64,000 nucleotides of DNA from Marinobacter mobilis (GCF_900106945.1 NZ_FNNE01000005.1:1-64000), one strand, 5' to 3'; numbered from the stretch's first letter, positions 39,125 through 48,131 are shown. The notes: generated by a model from the sequence alone, not told the origin. Program-made: numbers and translations.

Positions 39125-39205
39125 CACCACTCAGCAGTAGCGGGCGCCTGCCCTCACCGGTATAATGGCGCCCGCTTCCCCATTCTCTGGGGAATTTCCT
39201 GAAAA

Positions 39206-39282
<77 letters not shown>

Positions 39283-39840
39283 TACCTTTCAGCCGCAGTA
39301 CCCGCATGCCACGGTGTCGGGCACCTTAACAGTACTAGCGTACCAATTTTAGCGAATTCATCCCTGCCACACCGACCTGTAACCAGGACCGGGGGCCAGA
39401 GGCAAGCATCTGTAAATAGTGCAATACTCCCTGCCCAACCCCTTTTCAGATCACGCCAGCAGCTTTCCGTAACGAGGACGGCAGCACAACCGGACACAGG
39501 GCAACGCTCCCAGCAGTCATTTTCATACGCCCCGCCAATCAACAGGTTAGCCCCCCTGGCCCGCTGCGCTCTGCAGCCCGCGCACCCAACTGGAAACACA
39601 TCAAGACCTCTCCGCAGCTACGTCGACTTTTTTTACACTCGCATTCACCCGAACGCCGTCCTTTCAATCCTTTAAAGTTAAAAACCGGTAACCTTGTCGG
39701 TTTTTTTTACATTCCTGTAATATAAAACCACGTCATTATTTTTATTTTCCAATTGTTTTAATTGCACTTTTACATCAATGGCACGCACCCTGCTTTAACC
39801 ATGATTGTAAAATCCCAAAGGGCATCTCGAGGTTAGAGAT
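39283..39840. other. 558-bp non-coding gap after tRNA-Ile2
   Basis: I see no credible gene. The left half has ordinary composition and no recognisable repeat of the tRNA 3' end. The right half (from about 39640) becomes A/T-rich and contains a weak hairpin with a T8 run (39681-39708), a dyad TTACATTCCTGTAA (39707-39720), a sigma54 promoter (39779-39794) and an inverted pair TTTTACA/TGTAAAA (39768-39774, 39806-39812). Confidence 0.6.
39779..39794 (+). promoter_or_regulatory. Sigma54 promoter of PEP-CTERM gene 1
   Basis: TGGCAC-GCACC-CTGCT, with GG (39780-39781) and GC (39792-39793) exactly ten bases apart. It is 47 bases before the ATG. A dyad TTACATTCCTGTAA centred about 65 bases upstream is a candidate activator site. 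Confidence 0.7.
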
Positions 39841-40434
39841 ATGAAACGAATGACGAATGGACTAGCGGTTCTTGCCGCAACCCTACTTGCATCCCTGCTT
39901 TTCGTAAGTCAGGCGAATGCTGCTGCCGTACTGTGCAGCAACAACATACTGCTCAACCACATGTCGATTGACGACAGCCAGGTTGATGCGTGCCTGGCAT
40001 CTGGCACAGGCAACCTGACGGGTAATCCGGCTAATGACGAGTTCCTGATTCTTCCCGCCGGAGCAGACTATGAGCTGGCCAGCAAATCCGATGACAGCAA
40101 CCCTTTCAATATTCTGTATTCACAGAATGGCAGCACTGGCACCTGGTCGTTTGATAGCTCCTTCTGGGACACCTATGACACCGGCGCCATCGGCTTCAAG
40201 TTCGGTACTGGCAACACTCCGGACGAATGGTTCGTCTACGAACTGAAAGATGGCATTTCCTCTGGCGACTGGGAGTTTATCTCAGGACTCTTTTTCGGCC
40301 AGGGCGGCGGCTTGTCACACGTCAACCTCTACGGCATGCGGGGCTCCTTCGAAGTTCCCGAGCCAGGTACCCTGGGCCTGATGGGCATGGGCATCCTGCT
40401 GTTGTCTCTGGGACGCCGACGCAAGAGCGCCTGA
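39841..40434 (+). CDS. PEP-CTERM sorting-signal protein 1
   Basis: A 197-residue exported protein: signal peptide about 1-28 (LAVLAATLLASLLFVSQANA) and a mature beta-rich domain with a CLASG-type cysteine and many Asn/Gly/Ser. The C-terminal tripartite sorting signal is VPEPGTLGLMGMGILLLSL then GRRRKSA (from about residue 173). Such tails are cut by exosortases, linked to exopolysaccharide or biofilm production. No exosortase is in this window. A sigma54 promoter precedes it. The function of the mature domain is not recognised. Confidence 0.9.
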   Translation: MKRMTNGLAVLAATLLASLLFVSQANAAAVLCSNNILLNHMSIDDSQVDACLASGTGNLTGNPANDEFLILPAGADYELASKSDDSNPFNILYSQNGSTGTWSFDSSFWDTYDTGAIGFKFGTGNTPDEWFVYELKDGISSGDWEFISGLFFGQGGGLSHVNLYGMRGSFEVPEPGTLGLMGMGILLLSLGRRRKSA

Positions 40435-40477
40435 GCGATACGTTGACCAAGCTAAGTGGCGAACACCCGTCGCGGTG

Positions 40478-40708
40478 TTACGCCACTTGGTATTCCGGGT
40501 AAGGCTCCGTCAACATCGAAACGAAGTGTTTAACTGCAGTGAAGCTGTCCGATTCATAGAGAATCTCCCCGCCCTCCAGCTCCACCTGAAATTTCCGCCC
40601 CTCAACCAAGCCGAACCGGTCACCATAACCATTCGCCAAAATCCGTAGGCAACCCGACTGCCAGACCATTCGCTTTGCGCACTCATCAGATACACCACAC
40701 GCCTTCAT
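40478..40708 (-). CDS. Small hypothetical protein
   Basis: A 76-residue soluble protein with no signal or transmembrane helix; four cysteines or so lie in the N-terminal third (KACGVSDECAKRM, GCLRIL). The middle (GRKFQVELEGGEILYES) looks like a small beta-sheet domain, and the end is a helix (FTAVKHFVSML). GGAGG lies five bases before the ATG, which supports translation. It is antisense-oriented to its PEP-CTERM neighbour. I do not recognise the family. Confidence 0.6.
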   Translation of the reverse strand: MKACGVSDECAKRMVWQSGCLRILANGYGDRFGLVEGRKFQVELEGGEILYESDSFTAVKHFVSMLTEPYPEYQVA

Positions 40709-40885
40709 CCATGCCTCCCAGACCGCAATCGAAACCGCGCATTACATGATGCTGCTGTTACAGGAAGATGACAGCGGCCGATAGACAGCAAGATACAAAA
40801 GTCTACAAAATTCAGCACCCTAGCTTAATATCAGAGTCATATAGCAACGGTAGAAATGCCTGCCAACTGTTTTAGGAGACATGTT

Positions 40886-42466
40886 ATGGCCGGCCAACCC
40901 ATTCTGCTGATTGAAAAGCTCTGGACCCTCAAACGCCGTATCGATAAAGGCGCCTGTCCAAGTCTTCCCTTTGTGCACCTCAACACCCTGCTGCGGGAGC
41001 CCGGCTACCGTAGCGATGTGCTCAGAAGAGCCGCCAATGACGGTGACCGGACGCTCAAGTCACTCGCCAGCGAAATTCTGGCGATTGACACTGGAGAGCC
41101 GCTGACAGCCCGGCCCGCCGATCTGTCCCTACCCAAAACACCCGACAGGCTTCTGGTAAAGTCCCGGCGTACCAACCGCAGCCTGCTGGCGCTGATTCCC
41201 GCAATGCTCGTCGGCACAGTCGCCGTTGTAGGATTCACCAGCTTTGAAAACAGGGCCATTCGCATTAATTCTGACATCACCACCGATACCCTTTGGGAAA
41301 CAGGCAATCGCTACATTCTGGAGAAGACCGTTTTCGTCGAAGGGGCCAACCTGACCATCCAGCCTGGCGTAACCATTGAGGGCGAACGAGGTTCGGCACT
41401 GATCGTCACCCGTGACAGCCAGCTGTTTGCGCGGGGTAGTGCCGAGCAGCCCGTTGTCTTCACCAGCAGCCAGCCCAAGGACCGTCGTGCCCGTGGCGAC
41501 TGGGGCGGCGTGGTACTGCTGGGCAATGCCCCCGTCAACCAACCCGATGCCCGCATAGAGGGGCTGGACGAACACGATCAGCGGGGCAAGTTTGGCGGCG
41601 ACGACCCCAACAACAGCTGCGGCGTACTGGAGTACACCCGGATTGAGTTTGCCGGTTTTGAGATCTATCAGGATAACGAACTGAATGGCCTGACACTTGG
41701 CGGGTGCGGGCGCAGCACCATTGTTCGCCACCTTCAGGTACACCGTTCCCTGGATGATGGCATTGAAATGTTCGGTGGCACGGTCGACCTGAAGAACATC
41801 GTCATTTCCGGCGCAGGGGATGACAGCATCGACTGGGATTGGGGCTGGACAGGTCGCGTCCAGTTTGCGGTGATTCAGCAGCACCCGGATGTCGGTGACA
41901 ATGCTTTTGAGGGTGACAACAATGGCAATGATCACAATGCCAGCCCCCGTTCAGAACCAACGTTCTACAACGTTACCCTCGCGGGCACCGGCCAATCGCC
42001 TCGTCAACACCGTGGTATTGTTATCAGGGAAGGCTCCGGCGGCCACTTCCACAACATGGTCATCGACAGCTATGGCATTGAAGCCATTGACCTCAGAGAT
42101 GAGGTTTCAGCTCAGGTTCACAACGGGCAGCTGACTTTCGCCAACAACCTTCTGGCCAACACTGGCCAGCTGGGACGCAGCCCGGAAGAAACCGGCACCG
42201 CCGATGACGATTTCAGTTTCAGCGAAAACAACTGGCTCAGGTCTCCGGATCACAACAATCACTTCCGCATGGACAGCGCGCTCCATGACTCCGCCAGGAG
42301 CCCGTTCACTCCGAGCTTCGGCTCCCGGGTTCAACTGCGCCAGATGCGCGCCGTCAAACCACCACAGAGCGAGTTCTTCGATGAATCCGCGGTTTTCCAG
42401 GGCGCCCTGAACCCGCTGGCACCACGGTCGTGGCTTGCCGGATGGACGGAGTTTCCGGAAGCCTGA
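40886..42466 (+). CDS. Membrane-anchored beta-helix protein
   Basis: A 526-residue protein with an unusual order. A charged N-terminal segment (about 1-105, with HLNTLLREPGYRSDVLRRAA) has no signal peptide. One transmembrane helix follows (about 108-128, LLALIPAMLVGTVAVVGF). Then comes a long Asn/Asp/Gly-rich region of right-handed parallel beta-helix character (about 150-500; LTIQPGVTIEGERGSALIV, GDWGGVVLLGNAPVN). The orientation should be N-in with the helix domain outside the inner membrane. GGAG is seven bases before ATG 40886. The outer domain resembles secreted surface beta-helix proteins. Function is unknown. Confidence 0.75.
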   Translation: MAGQPILLIEKLWTLKRRIDKGACPSLPFVHLNTLLREPGYRSDVLRRAANDGDRTLKSLASEILAIDTGEPLTARPADLSLPKTPDRLLVKSRRTNRSLLALIPAMLVGTVAVVGFTSFENRAIRINSDITTDTLWETGNRYILEKTVFVEGANLTIQPGVTIEGERGSALIVTRDSQLFARGSAEQPVVFTSSQPKDRRARGDWGGVVLLGNAPVNQPDARIEGLDEHDQRGKFGGDDPNNSCGVLEYTRIEFAGFEIYQDNELNGLTLGGCGRSTIVRHLQVHRSLDDGIEMFGGTVDLKNIVISGAGDDSIDWDWGWTGRVQFAVIQQHPDVGDNAFEGDNNGNDHNASPRSEPTFYNVTLAGTGQSPRQHRGIVIREGSGGHFHNMVIDSYGIEAIDLRDEVSAQVHNGQLTFANNLLANTGQLGRSPEETGTADDDFSFSENNWLRSPDHNNHFRMDSALHDSARSPFTPSFGSRVQLRQMRAVKPPQSEFFDESAVFQGALNPLAPRSWLAGWTEFPEA

Positions 42467-42500
42467 ACCTTCACTGACTGTCCACGTGTGTCAGCTTTCA

Positions 42501-42573
42501 TTACATCCTGTCACGAAGGATCAAAACAAACACTAATATAATCAAAACCTTAAATTCCAGGCACAAGATATGC
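42501..42573 (+). promoter_or_regulatory. Sigma54 promoter and upstream motif of PEP-CTERM gene 2
   Basis: AGGCAC-AAGAT-ATGCT, with GG (42560-42561) and GC (42572-42573) ten bases apart, lies about 60 bases before the ATG. TTACATCCTGTCA at 42501-42513 closely matches the TTACATTCCTGTAA upstream of the first PEP-CTERM gene and is 46 bases before the -24 GG. Confidence 0.6.
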
Positions 42574-42632
42574 TTGATCCATGGTGGCCTATTCCGTGGC
42601 TATAAACCCTCTAACGGATAATGGGGGGATGT

Positions 42633-43088
42633 ATGAAAACGCATAGGGTACTAGCTAGCGTATTCGCAGGCATTTGCCTTTCGCTTTCAGGGGCCGCCAC
42701 TCTGGCAGGCAACATCGACTGCCAGTCTGTGTCGGACCCGGCTTGCGAACCATCGGTACAGCAATACAACGGCTACACGATAGAGAAATTTCAGTTTGGC
42801 AACATGCTGTCTGACTATGGAGCATTTTCGCCCCTGGCCAACGGTACACCCCAATTTCATCAACTGAACTGGGGGCATGTACTGAATCACGCCAGAGTGC
42901 TGCATTTGTTCCTGTTTGATCAGCCACTGGCGGTCGAACTGCCGAATGAAGGCGCCAACGGGATTGGCGACGGATATCAATACCCCGTCGCCAACATTGA
43001 TGAACCTGGCACCATTGCCCTGCTCTGCCTGGGGCTGGCGGCCATTGGCATCAATCACCTTCGCCGCAAAACCCGCCCGCCACATTGA
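42633..43088 (+). CDS. PEP-CTERM sorting-signal protein 2
   Basis: A 151-residue exported protein with a signal peptide (about 1-26, VLASVFAGICLSLSGAATLAG). A short mature part has two cysteines (CQSVSDPAC). The C-terminal signal is DEPGTIALLCLGLAAIGI followed by NHLRRKTRPPH, a slightly degenerate PEP-CTERM (EPGT plus helix plus basic tail). I start at ATG 42633, four bases after a GGGGGG run; an ATG at 42621 is in frame. Exosortase processing is inferred from the tail. Confidence 0.8.
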   Translation: MKTHRVLASVFAGICLSLSGAATLAGNIDCQSVSDPACEPSVQQYNGYTIEKFQFGNMLSDYGAFSPLANGTPQFHQLNWGHVLNHARVLHLFLFDQPLAVELPNEGANGIGDGYQYPVANIDEPGTIALLCLGLAAIGINHLRRKTRPPH

Positions 43089-43113
43089 TAGCGGGACCTG
43101 TCCAAGGAGAGAA

Positions 43114-43136
43114 AGGGCGCGTACAGCGCCTTTTTT
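43114..43136 (+). terminator. Terminator after PEP-CTERM gene 2
   Basis: GGCGC, loop GTACA, GCGCC, then TTTTTT, with extra A-T pairs at the base. Located 25-50 bases past the stop. Confidence 0.75.
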
Positions 43137-43447
43137 CTGTTATCCGGGTAAGAAAACACAAAATTCTGTCACAATTTAACAACAGTTCCGTCCCCAAAAT
43201 CCCCCTCAGCCCGCCGACAAATAGCTAAGAATAGAACACAACCGACCAGACAAATCGGCCCGGGCCCGAAAGCACAGTGGTTTCTTCGACGCAAATAACT
43301 GTCAAAAAGGCCAACGTCCCAAAATAACAAGACCGGTAGACTCTTTTTTGAACAAAAGTGCCAAATTATAAATAGCAGATCAAAAATCAGGCTCTCTGCC
43401 TAATCCGGCGTCGAATAAACGAAAAAAACAAAGTTGGAGTACTATCC
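43137..43447 (+). promoter_or_regulatory. A/C-rich leader and promoter region of the aupA-like gene
   Basis: No gene is seen. The stretch is rich in A and CA runs. A TATAAAT -10-like box lies at about 43365 with a poor -35. The last part, 43414-43433 (AATAAACGAAAAAAACAAAG), is an Hfq/Crc-type A-rich motif two or three bases before the GGAG Shine-Dalgarno (43436-43439). That is the position at which Crc/Hfq blocks translation in Pseudomonas. Function is inferred. Confidence 0.5.
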
Positions 43448-44785
43448 ATGCCATTATCCCACCGCTTTTCTGTGCGGACGTTAACCCTTGCGCTTGCAGC
43501 AGCCTCTTCCGGCATCGCCCTCAACGCGTCAGCCAACATGGGCCAGACACCGAGCAGCTACGGTCTGTTGCCCACCGACGTGGGAACCGCCCAGGCGCTC
43601 TCCATGTTCAACACCCAGGTGTCTGCAACTTATTACAACCCGTCCTACCTGGCCAAGGATCCTCGCGGTGAACTCACCGGTGGCTTACTTCATGGTGGAC
43701 AGGAACTGCGCGCATCGGCTTCCGACCGGGAAGGCGACATCCTGAGTGACTCCCCCAGTCAGCAGGTACTGATTGGCATGAAGACCAACCTGAGTTCACT
43801 GACCCGGGTGGATCATCCGATTTATCTGGGCTTTGTCGCCGGCGTTGAAAAATTCAGTAAGGAAATGATGGCGTTCGAATCCACCACCGGCGTCGAGGGT
43901 CAGTTCCTCCGCTATGGTCGTGAACCCCTGTTCCTGAACGTCGGTGGTGCCACCACTTTGTGGCGCGGTATTGATGTCGGTGCCTCCCTGCGCATCACGC
44001 TGCATGCATCCGCCTCCATGTCCGTAACCACCGATCTGGCCGGCAACACCGAATACGAGTCCCTGGAGGTTAGTGCAGAGCCGTCACTTCGCTCCATTGT
44101 CAGTAGCACCGTCGATCTGGGTGAAACCTTCTGCCCCGATTCTGACTGCTGGCTCGATGGCTTCGAGACGGCCTTCGTGTACCGTACCAACTCTTACGCC
44201 AACACCACGGTCGAAGCCGAAACCATCATTCCCGGCCTGATTCCCGCAAGCGCGCCGTTGATCCTGGCAGTTTCAACCTACGACTCCTTTGAACCCTCTG
44301 TTTACGCCATCGGCGCACAGTACAGCACCGACCGCTGGCGGGTAGGTGTGACCCTGGAGCAGCAGAACTGGAGCGAGCTGGGAGAGAAGTTTGAACTGGA
44401 CGACATCAAGGACCAGGCCCTGGCGGAGTTTGACGACATTCTCGTGCCCCGTATTGGCGCCGAGTTCAAAGTGGGTCAGCACTTCGGGATTTCCTTCGGC
44501 GCGGCCTACGAGGAGTCAGCCCTGAAGAGCACCAGCACGCCCGATGTTAACTACTTCGACAACGACAAGGTCATCCTTGGCCTGGGACTGAGTGCGGAAT
44601 ACGCCCGTACCCGTATCCTGACCTACCCGGTTCGTCTGGATTTTGGCTACCAGCGGCAGATGCTGCAAGAACGTGAATTCACCCTGAGCAACACCCGTCC
44701 CGATGGCACGCAGAGCAACAACATCGTGGCGACCACAGATGGCGAGGTGGATATCTTTACCGGCTCCATCACGCTGAAGTTCTGA
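43448..44785 (+). CDS. aupA: FadL-like outer-membrane porin, AupA-like
   Basis: A 445-residue outer-membrane protein: signal peptide about 1-29 (ending LNASA), then a FadL/OmpP1-type barrel with alternating beta strands and a terminal phenylalanine (GSITLKF). The start (MGQTPSSYGLLPTDVGTAQA) resembles the FadL hatch region. With the adjoining lipoprotein it matches aupAB, reported in Marinobacter hydrocarbonoclasticus for uptake of micelle-solubilised alkanes (recalled, not searched). The gene symbol is therefore provisional; a fatty-acid or other hydrophobic-substrate porin is the alternative. Confidence 0.7.
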   Translation: MPLSHRFSVRTLTLALAAASSGIALNASANMGQTPSSYGLLPTDVGTAQALSMFNTQVSATYYNPSYLAKDPRGELTGGLLHGGQELRASASDREGDILSDSPSQQVLIGMKTNLSSLTRVDHPIYLGFVAGVEKFSKEMMAFESTTGVEGQFLRYGREPLFLNVGGATTLWRGIDVGASLRITLHASASMSVTTDLAGNTEYESLEVSAEPSLRSIVSSTVDLGETFCPDSDCWLDGFETAFVYRTNSYANTTVEAETIIPGLIPASAPLILAVSTYDSFEPSVYAIGAQYSTDRWRVGVTLEQQNWSELGEKFELDDIKDQALAEFDDILVPRIGAEFKVGQHFGISFGAAYEESALKSTSTPDVNYFDNDKVILGLGLSAEYARTRILTYPVRLDFGYQRQMLQEREFTLSNTRPDGTQSNNIVATTDGEVDIFTGSITLKF

Positions 44786-44805
44786 TAATTTGAGGTTTTA
44801 TTGCC

Positions 44806-47800
44806 ATGAAATACAATAAAATACTGGCACTTACCCCTGTCCTGCTGCTGGCAGCGTGTGGCGGAGGAGAGGAGCAAACCCTGAATGCTCCTCTCATCCC
44901 CGGCTCGGTCATATACTCGTATCCTGCCGATGGCCAGACCGAAGTCAGCCCCAAAGCTGACGTCGTTCTGCGCTTCTCTCATGCGATCACTGACGAGAAC
45001 CTCACCAGCAAGATCCGGATTAGCGATGGCACCAACACCGTGCCATTTACCGTCACGGCCATCGACGGCGGACGCAGCCTGAAGTTGTCTCCGGTTGGCC
45101 AGTTCCAGACCGGCACAAACTACACAATTACGTTTGCCGAAAGCCTTCTGGCTGCCGGCAATCGTGCTGTTGCAACACCCAATGCCATTGGCGCAAACGG
45201 TGTGCAGTTCTCTACCCGCGCCGGCATGTCCGGCGTGGCAGGGCTCGACAACCTCAGCAGCAATTTCGCAGTGGCCGACATGATCCCGTCGGCCAACGGT
45301 TTTTTCCGCCCGATGGATTTCTCCACCTTCCGCCTGCGCCTGACCCAGCCGGTTCACCCGGACTGGCAACGCATGGGGGGCAGCATCACCCTGCGTGATG
45401 GCAACGGCGATGAGGTACCGGCGACGGTGCTGGTCGATGGCCGGCGCATCACGGTCGATCCCTGCACCACCAATGATCCGGCCCAGTGCGGGCTTGAGGG
45501 CGACGCCCTGACTCCGGGTGCCAGCTACTCCATCGACATCGCCAACCTGCCGAACATGGCCGGTGACACCCTGGATTACTCCAGCAGTTTCACCCCGAAA
45601 GACACCAGCCCGACGGTGATCCTGTTCCAGGACACCATTGACTCCGGTCTGCTCGCAGGGCTGTCCGAGGCCGATGCCCAGCGCTCGGTACTCAACGGTG
45701 AGATCATCAATGGCGTCACCCTGAACTCCGTGCTTCAGGGCATTGCCGGCCCCTCCCAGCAAACCGGCGGCCTCTACGCCGAGCTGGGCTACGGTCCCAG
45801 TTTTCCGGGCGACGAACCGGTGCCCCTGCGCGTCCCCAAAGGCAGCCTGCTGACGAGCAGCAGCCTGGACGTGAGGATCAACGGCACGGTGCCGATCATC
45901 AACCCGGACACCAACAGCATCCAGACCACCGGGGACATCCGCGTCACCATGCTCTCGGATGCAACCGGCTACCTGTACCCCAACCCCTACTCCAACTCGG
46001 GTGAAGCGCCACGCCACGTCAAACTGTACATGGACGTATCCATGAACACCGTCGAGGCCCAGCCCAATGCGTCCCTGTCCCAGGATCTTCTGGGCGTGGA
46101 ACTCAGTGGTATCGCCATCGTTAGAGACGGCATCCTGAACATCGACGCCATCGGCATGGTCGAGCCCAACCTGCTGGGCCAGGAATTCACCGATTCCACC
46201 ATCGCCTTCCACATCGAGGCGAACACCAATGCGGACGTTCAGCTCGATGCCCTGGACAACCGTACCTTCGACACCACCGGCCCACAGCTGGTGAGCTGGA
46301 TGCCCGGGCCTGACGACGCCCTGCCGAGCACCCGGCAAGCCATGCAACGTCCTGGCGATCCCATCGTGCTGAACTTTGATGAAGCGCTGGATGGCGACAG
46401 CCTGGCGGGCGGCTTTACCCTGCTGGCCGATGGCGTCCCCGTCGATGACGCCAACCTTCGTCGCAAGCTCGATGGCACCGTCGTTGCGCTCAATCCGGTC
46501 GGCGGCTTGCGGCACGGCGTGGATTACGCCCTGCAGATCAATGGCAGCCTGACCGATCTCGCGGGTAACAGTGCGATGTCGGAAACCCTCAGCTTTGCCC
46601 TGCCAGAGCTGGCGAGCGTCGACAGATCGCCGTTTGCACTGACGACTTACCCGGGCTTCCCCTGTGTCACCACCGGGCTTGACCTGGACGCAGGCACCCA
46701 CGGTCAATGCGTCGATGCCGCACCCGGTGGCCCTGCGGGGCAGGTGATGCCAATCACCACTCTGCCCCAGGATCGGGCGATCGTGGTTGTCTTCTCCCAG
46801 TCCATGGATCTCGATTCGATCCGCAATGGCGAGACCTTCGTGGTTGAGCAGATCAATCCTGACGGCAGTGTCGCTGGGCAGGTCCCCGGCCACCTGGAGA
46901 AGAACAACCAGCGGATCCGTTTCTACCCGGACAGCCCATGGCAAGTGGGAACCACCTACCGCTATACCATGGCCTCATCCACCGCCGTAGATGACTGTTC
47001 CACTGCGCTGTGTTCCGAAGACGGTTACCCGCTGCAGACCGATATCCTGGTGGACCCGGAAGACGTTGGCGGCCCGGATATGGCCATCTACTTCCGCGGA
47101 ACCGAAACGGCCAGCTCCGTCTATACGCCGCTGCGCAACCTGCCGGTTCGGGATACCAACTCCAACTACCTTATCGAGGGTGTTGAACCCTTCGCCCACG
47201 CCTCTGACGGCAACGGCGGCTTCCTGCCGAGCGAGAATGCCGCCAAGCTGGCAGTGGTTGACCAGCAGGCAAACGCTCTCGGCATTCCGGTTGGTGCCAG
47301 CGTCGGCTGCGCCGCCAGCGAATCCTGCCCGGAAAACAAGTTCATCTACCAGACCTACGGCCTGAACACCGAAGTGATGGGACCGGCCTATGACGCCGAA
47401 GGCAACAACATTGGCGTTCGGGTACTGCTGTACCCGACCATGCTGGCCACCACCTCGGCCAGTGTGTTCCTGGACGGTTTTGGTGAGAACGCAACCGGCC
47501 CGCAGGTGATCCGCATGACCTACGGTGAACCGACTGAGGACAACCCACTGGGGCTGGTTGAAGGTCTGATTGTCGAGGGTGAGGACGGCAAGCCGACCTT
47601 CAAGACCCTCGCCAACCTGACCCTGGACGCCCCTAATTTGCAGCTGCCAATTGCCGCGTTATTGGCCCATGACCTCTACAGCAAGCCGTTTTCGCTGGAT
47701 CTGAGCGGCCCCATCCTGTTCTTCGATGATGGCCGCATGCAGATCGAGCAGCGCAACCAGAACCAGCCGCCAATCAACGTTAACGTTGAAGTTGAAATTC

Positions 47801-47982
47801 CGCTGCTCGGCGGATTCATTGACTTCTTCCAGTGCGTCAGCCTTGGCAATTCGCTTGCGGACTGTCTTAGCGGTGCCGGTACTGACAGTGGAGACATCAG
47901 CATTCCCCTGGTGATTCCAGCCGAGGGTATCTGGCTCAACTTCGTCTCCTTCGCCATCAAGGACATTCCCGAGCAGTACTAA
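44806..47982 (+). CDS. aupB: Large Ig-like lipoprotein, AupB-like
   Basis: A 1058-residue lipoprotein, 20 bases after the porin gene. The signal peptide ends in LLLAACGGG (lipobox Cys about 18). At least four Ig-like (Big_5/SbsA-type) domains can be seen at about 25-140, 165-265, 485-600 and 650-750, each with a SYPADGQTEVSPKADVVLRF-like opening. A middle region (about 280-480) and a C-terminal domain (about 755-1058) have no family I recognise. Porin plus lipoprotein recalls AupAB, and also FadL-VolA of Vibrio, but no lipase GHSxG motif is seen. Confidence 0.68.
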   Translation: MKYNKILALTPVLLLAACGGGEEQTLNAPLIPGSVIYSYPADGQTEVSPKADVVLRFSHAITDENLTSKIRISDGTNTVPFTVTAIDGGRSLKLSPVGQFQTGTNYTITFAESLLAAGNRAVATPNAIGANGVQFSTRAGMSGVAGLDNLSSNFAVADMIPSANGFFRPMDFSTFRLRLTQPVHPDWQRMGGSITLRDGNGDEVPATVLVDGRRITVDPCTTNDPAQCGLEGDALTPGASYSIDIANLPNMAGDTLDYSSSFTPKDTSPTVILFQDTIDSGLLAGLSEADAQRSVLNGEIINGVTLNSVLQGIAGPSQQTGGLYAELGYGPSFPGDEPVPLRVPKGSLLTSSSLDVRINGTVPIINPDTNSIQTTGDIRVTMLSDATGYLYPNPYSNSGEAPRHVKLYMDVSMNTVEAQPNASLSQDLLGVELSGIAIVRDGILNIDAIGMVEPNLLGQEFTDSTIAFHIEANTNADVQLDALDNRTFDTTGPQLVSWMPGPDDALPSTRQAMQRPGDPIVLNFDEALDGDSLAGGFTLLADGVPVDDANLRRKLDGTVVALNPVGGLRHGVDYALQINGSLTDLAGNSAMSETLSFALPELASVDRSPFALTTYPGFPCVTTGLDLDAGTHGQCVDAAPGGPAGQVMPITTLPQDRAIVVVFSQSMDLDSIRNGETFVVEQINPDGSVAGQVPGHLEKNNQRIRFYPDSPWQVGTTYRYTMASSTAVDDCSTALCSEDGYPLQTDILVDPEDVGGPDMAIYFRGTETASSVYTPLRNLPVRDTNSNYLIEGVEPFAHASDGNGGFLPSENAAKLAVVDQQANALGIPVGASVGCAASESCPENKFIYQTYGLNTEVMGPAYDAEGNNIGVRVLLYPTMLATTSASVFLDGFGENATGPQVIRMTYGEPTEDNPLGLVEGLIVEGEDGKPTFKTLANLTLDAPNLQLPIAALLAHDLYSKPFSLDLSGPILFFDDGRMQIEQRNQNQPPINVNVEVEIPLLGGFIDFFQCVSLGNSLADCLSGAGTDSGDISIPLVIPAEGIWLNFVSFAIKDIPEQY

Positions 47983-48003
47983 GGGGTGTTCCTTGGCATC
48001 AGG

Positions 48004-48029
48004 CCAGCCTTCGGGCTGGCCTTTTTTAT
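48004..48029 (+). terminator. Terminator after the aupB-like gene
   Basis: GGCCAGCC, loop TTCG, GGCTGGCC, then TTTTTT: a classical intrinsic terminator with a stable UUCG tetraloop. Confidence 0.92.
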
Positions 48030-48131
48030 GGCCGCAATTGCCAACACCGGTCTTTTCCCCTGCCTCGCGTTTCCTGCTAGTCTGATGGCCTGTTGCAGCC
48101 CGTCAGTACATCAACCGAGATGGAGAGCCCC

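Noticed and set aside
47295-47345. GASVG in the aupB-like lipoprotein as a lipase nucleophile elbow
   Set aside because: No hydrophobic strand-turn-helix context and no matching Asp/His; likely chance, so a VolA-type lipase call is not supported.
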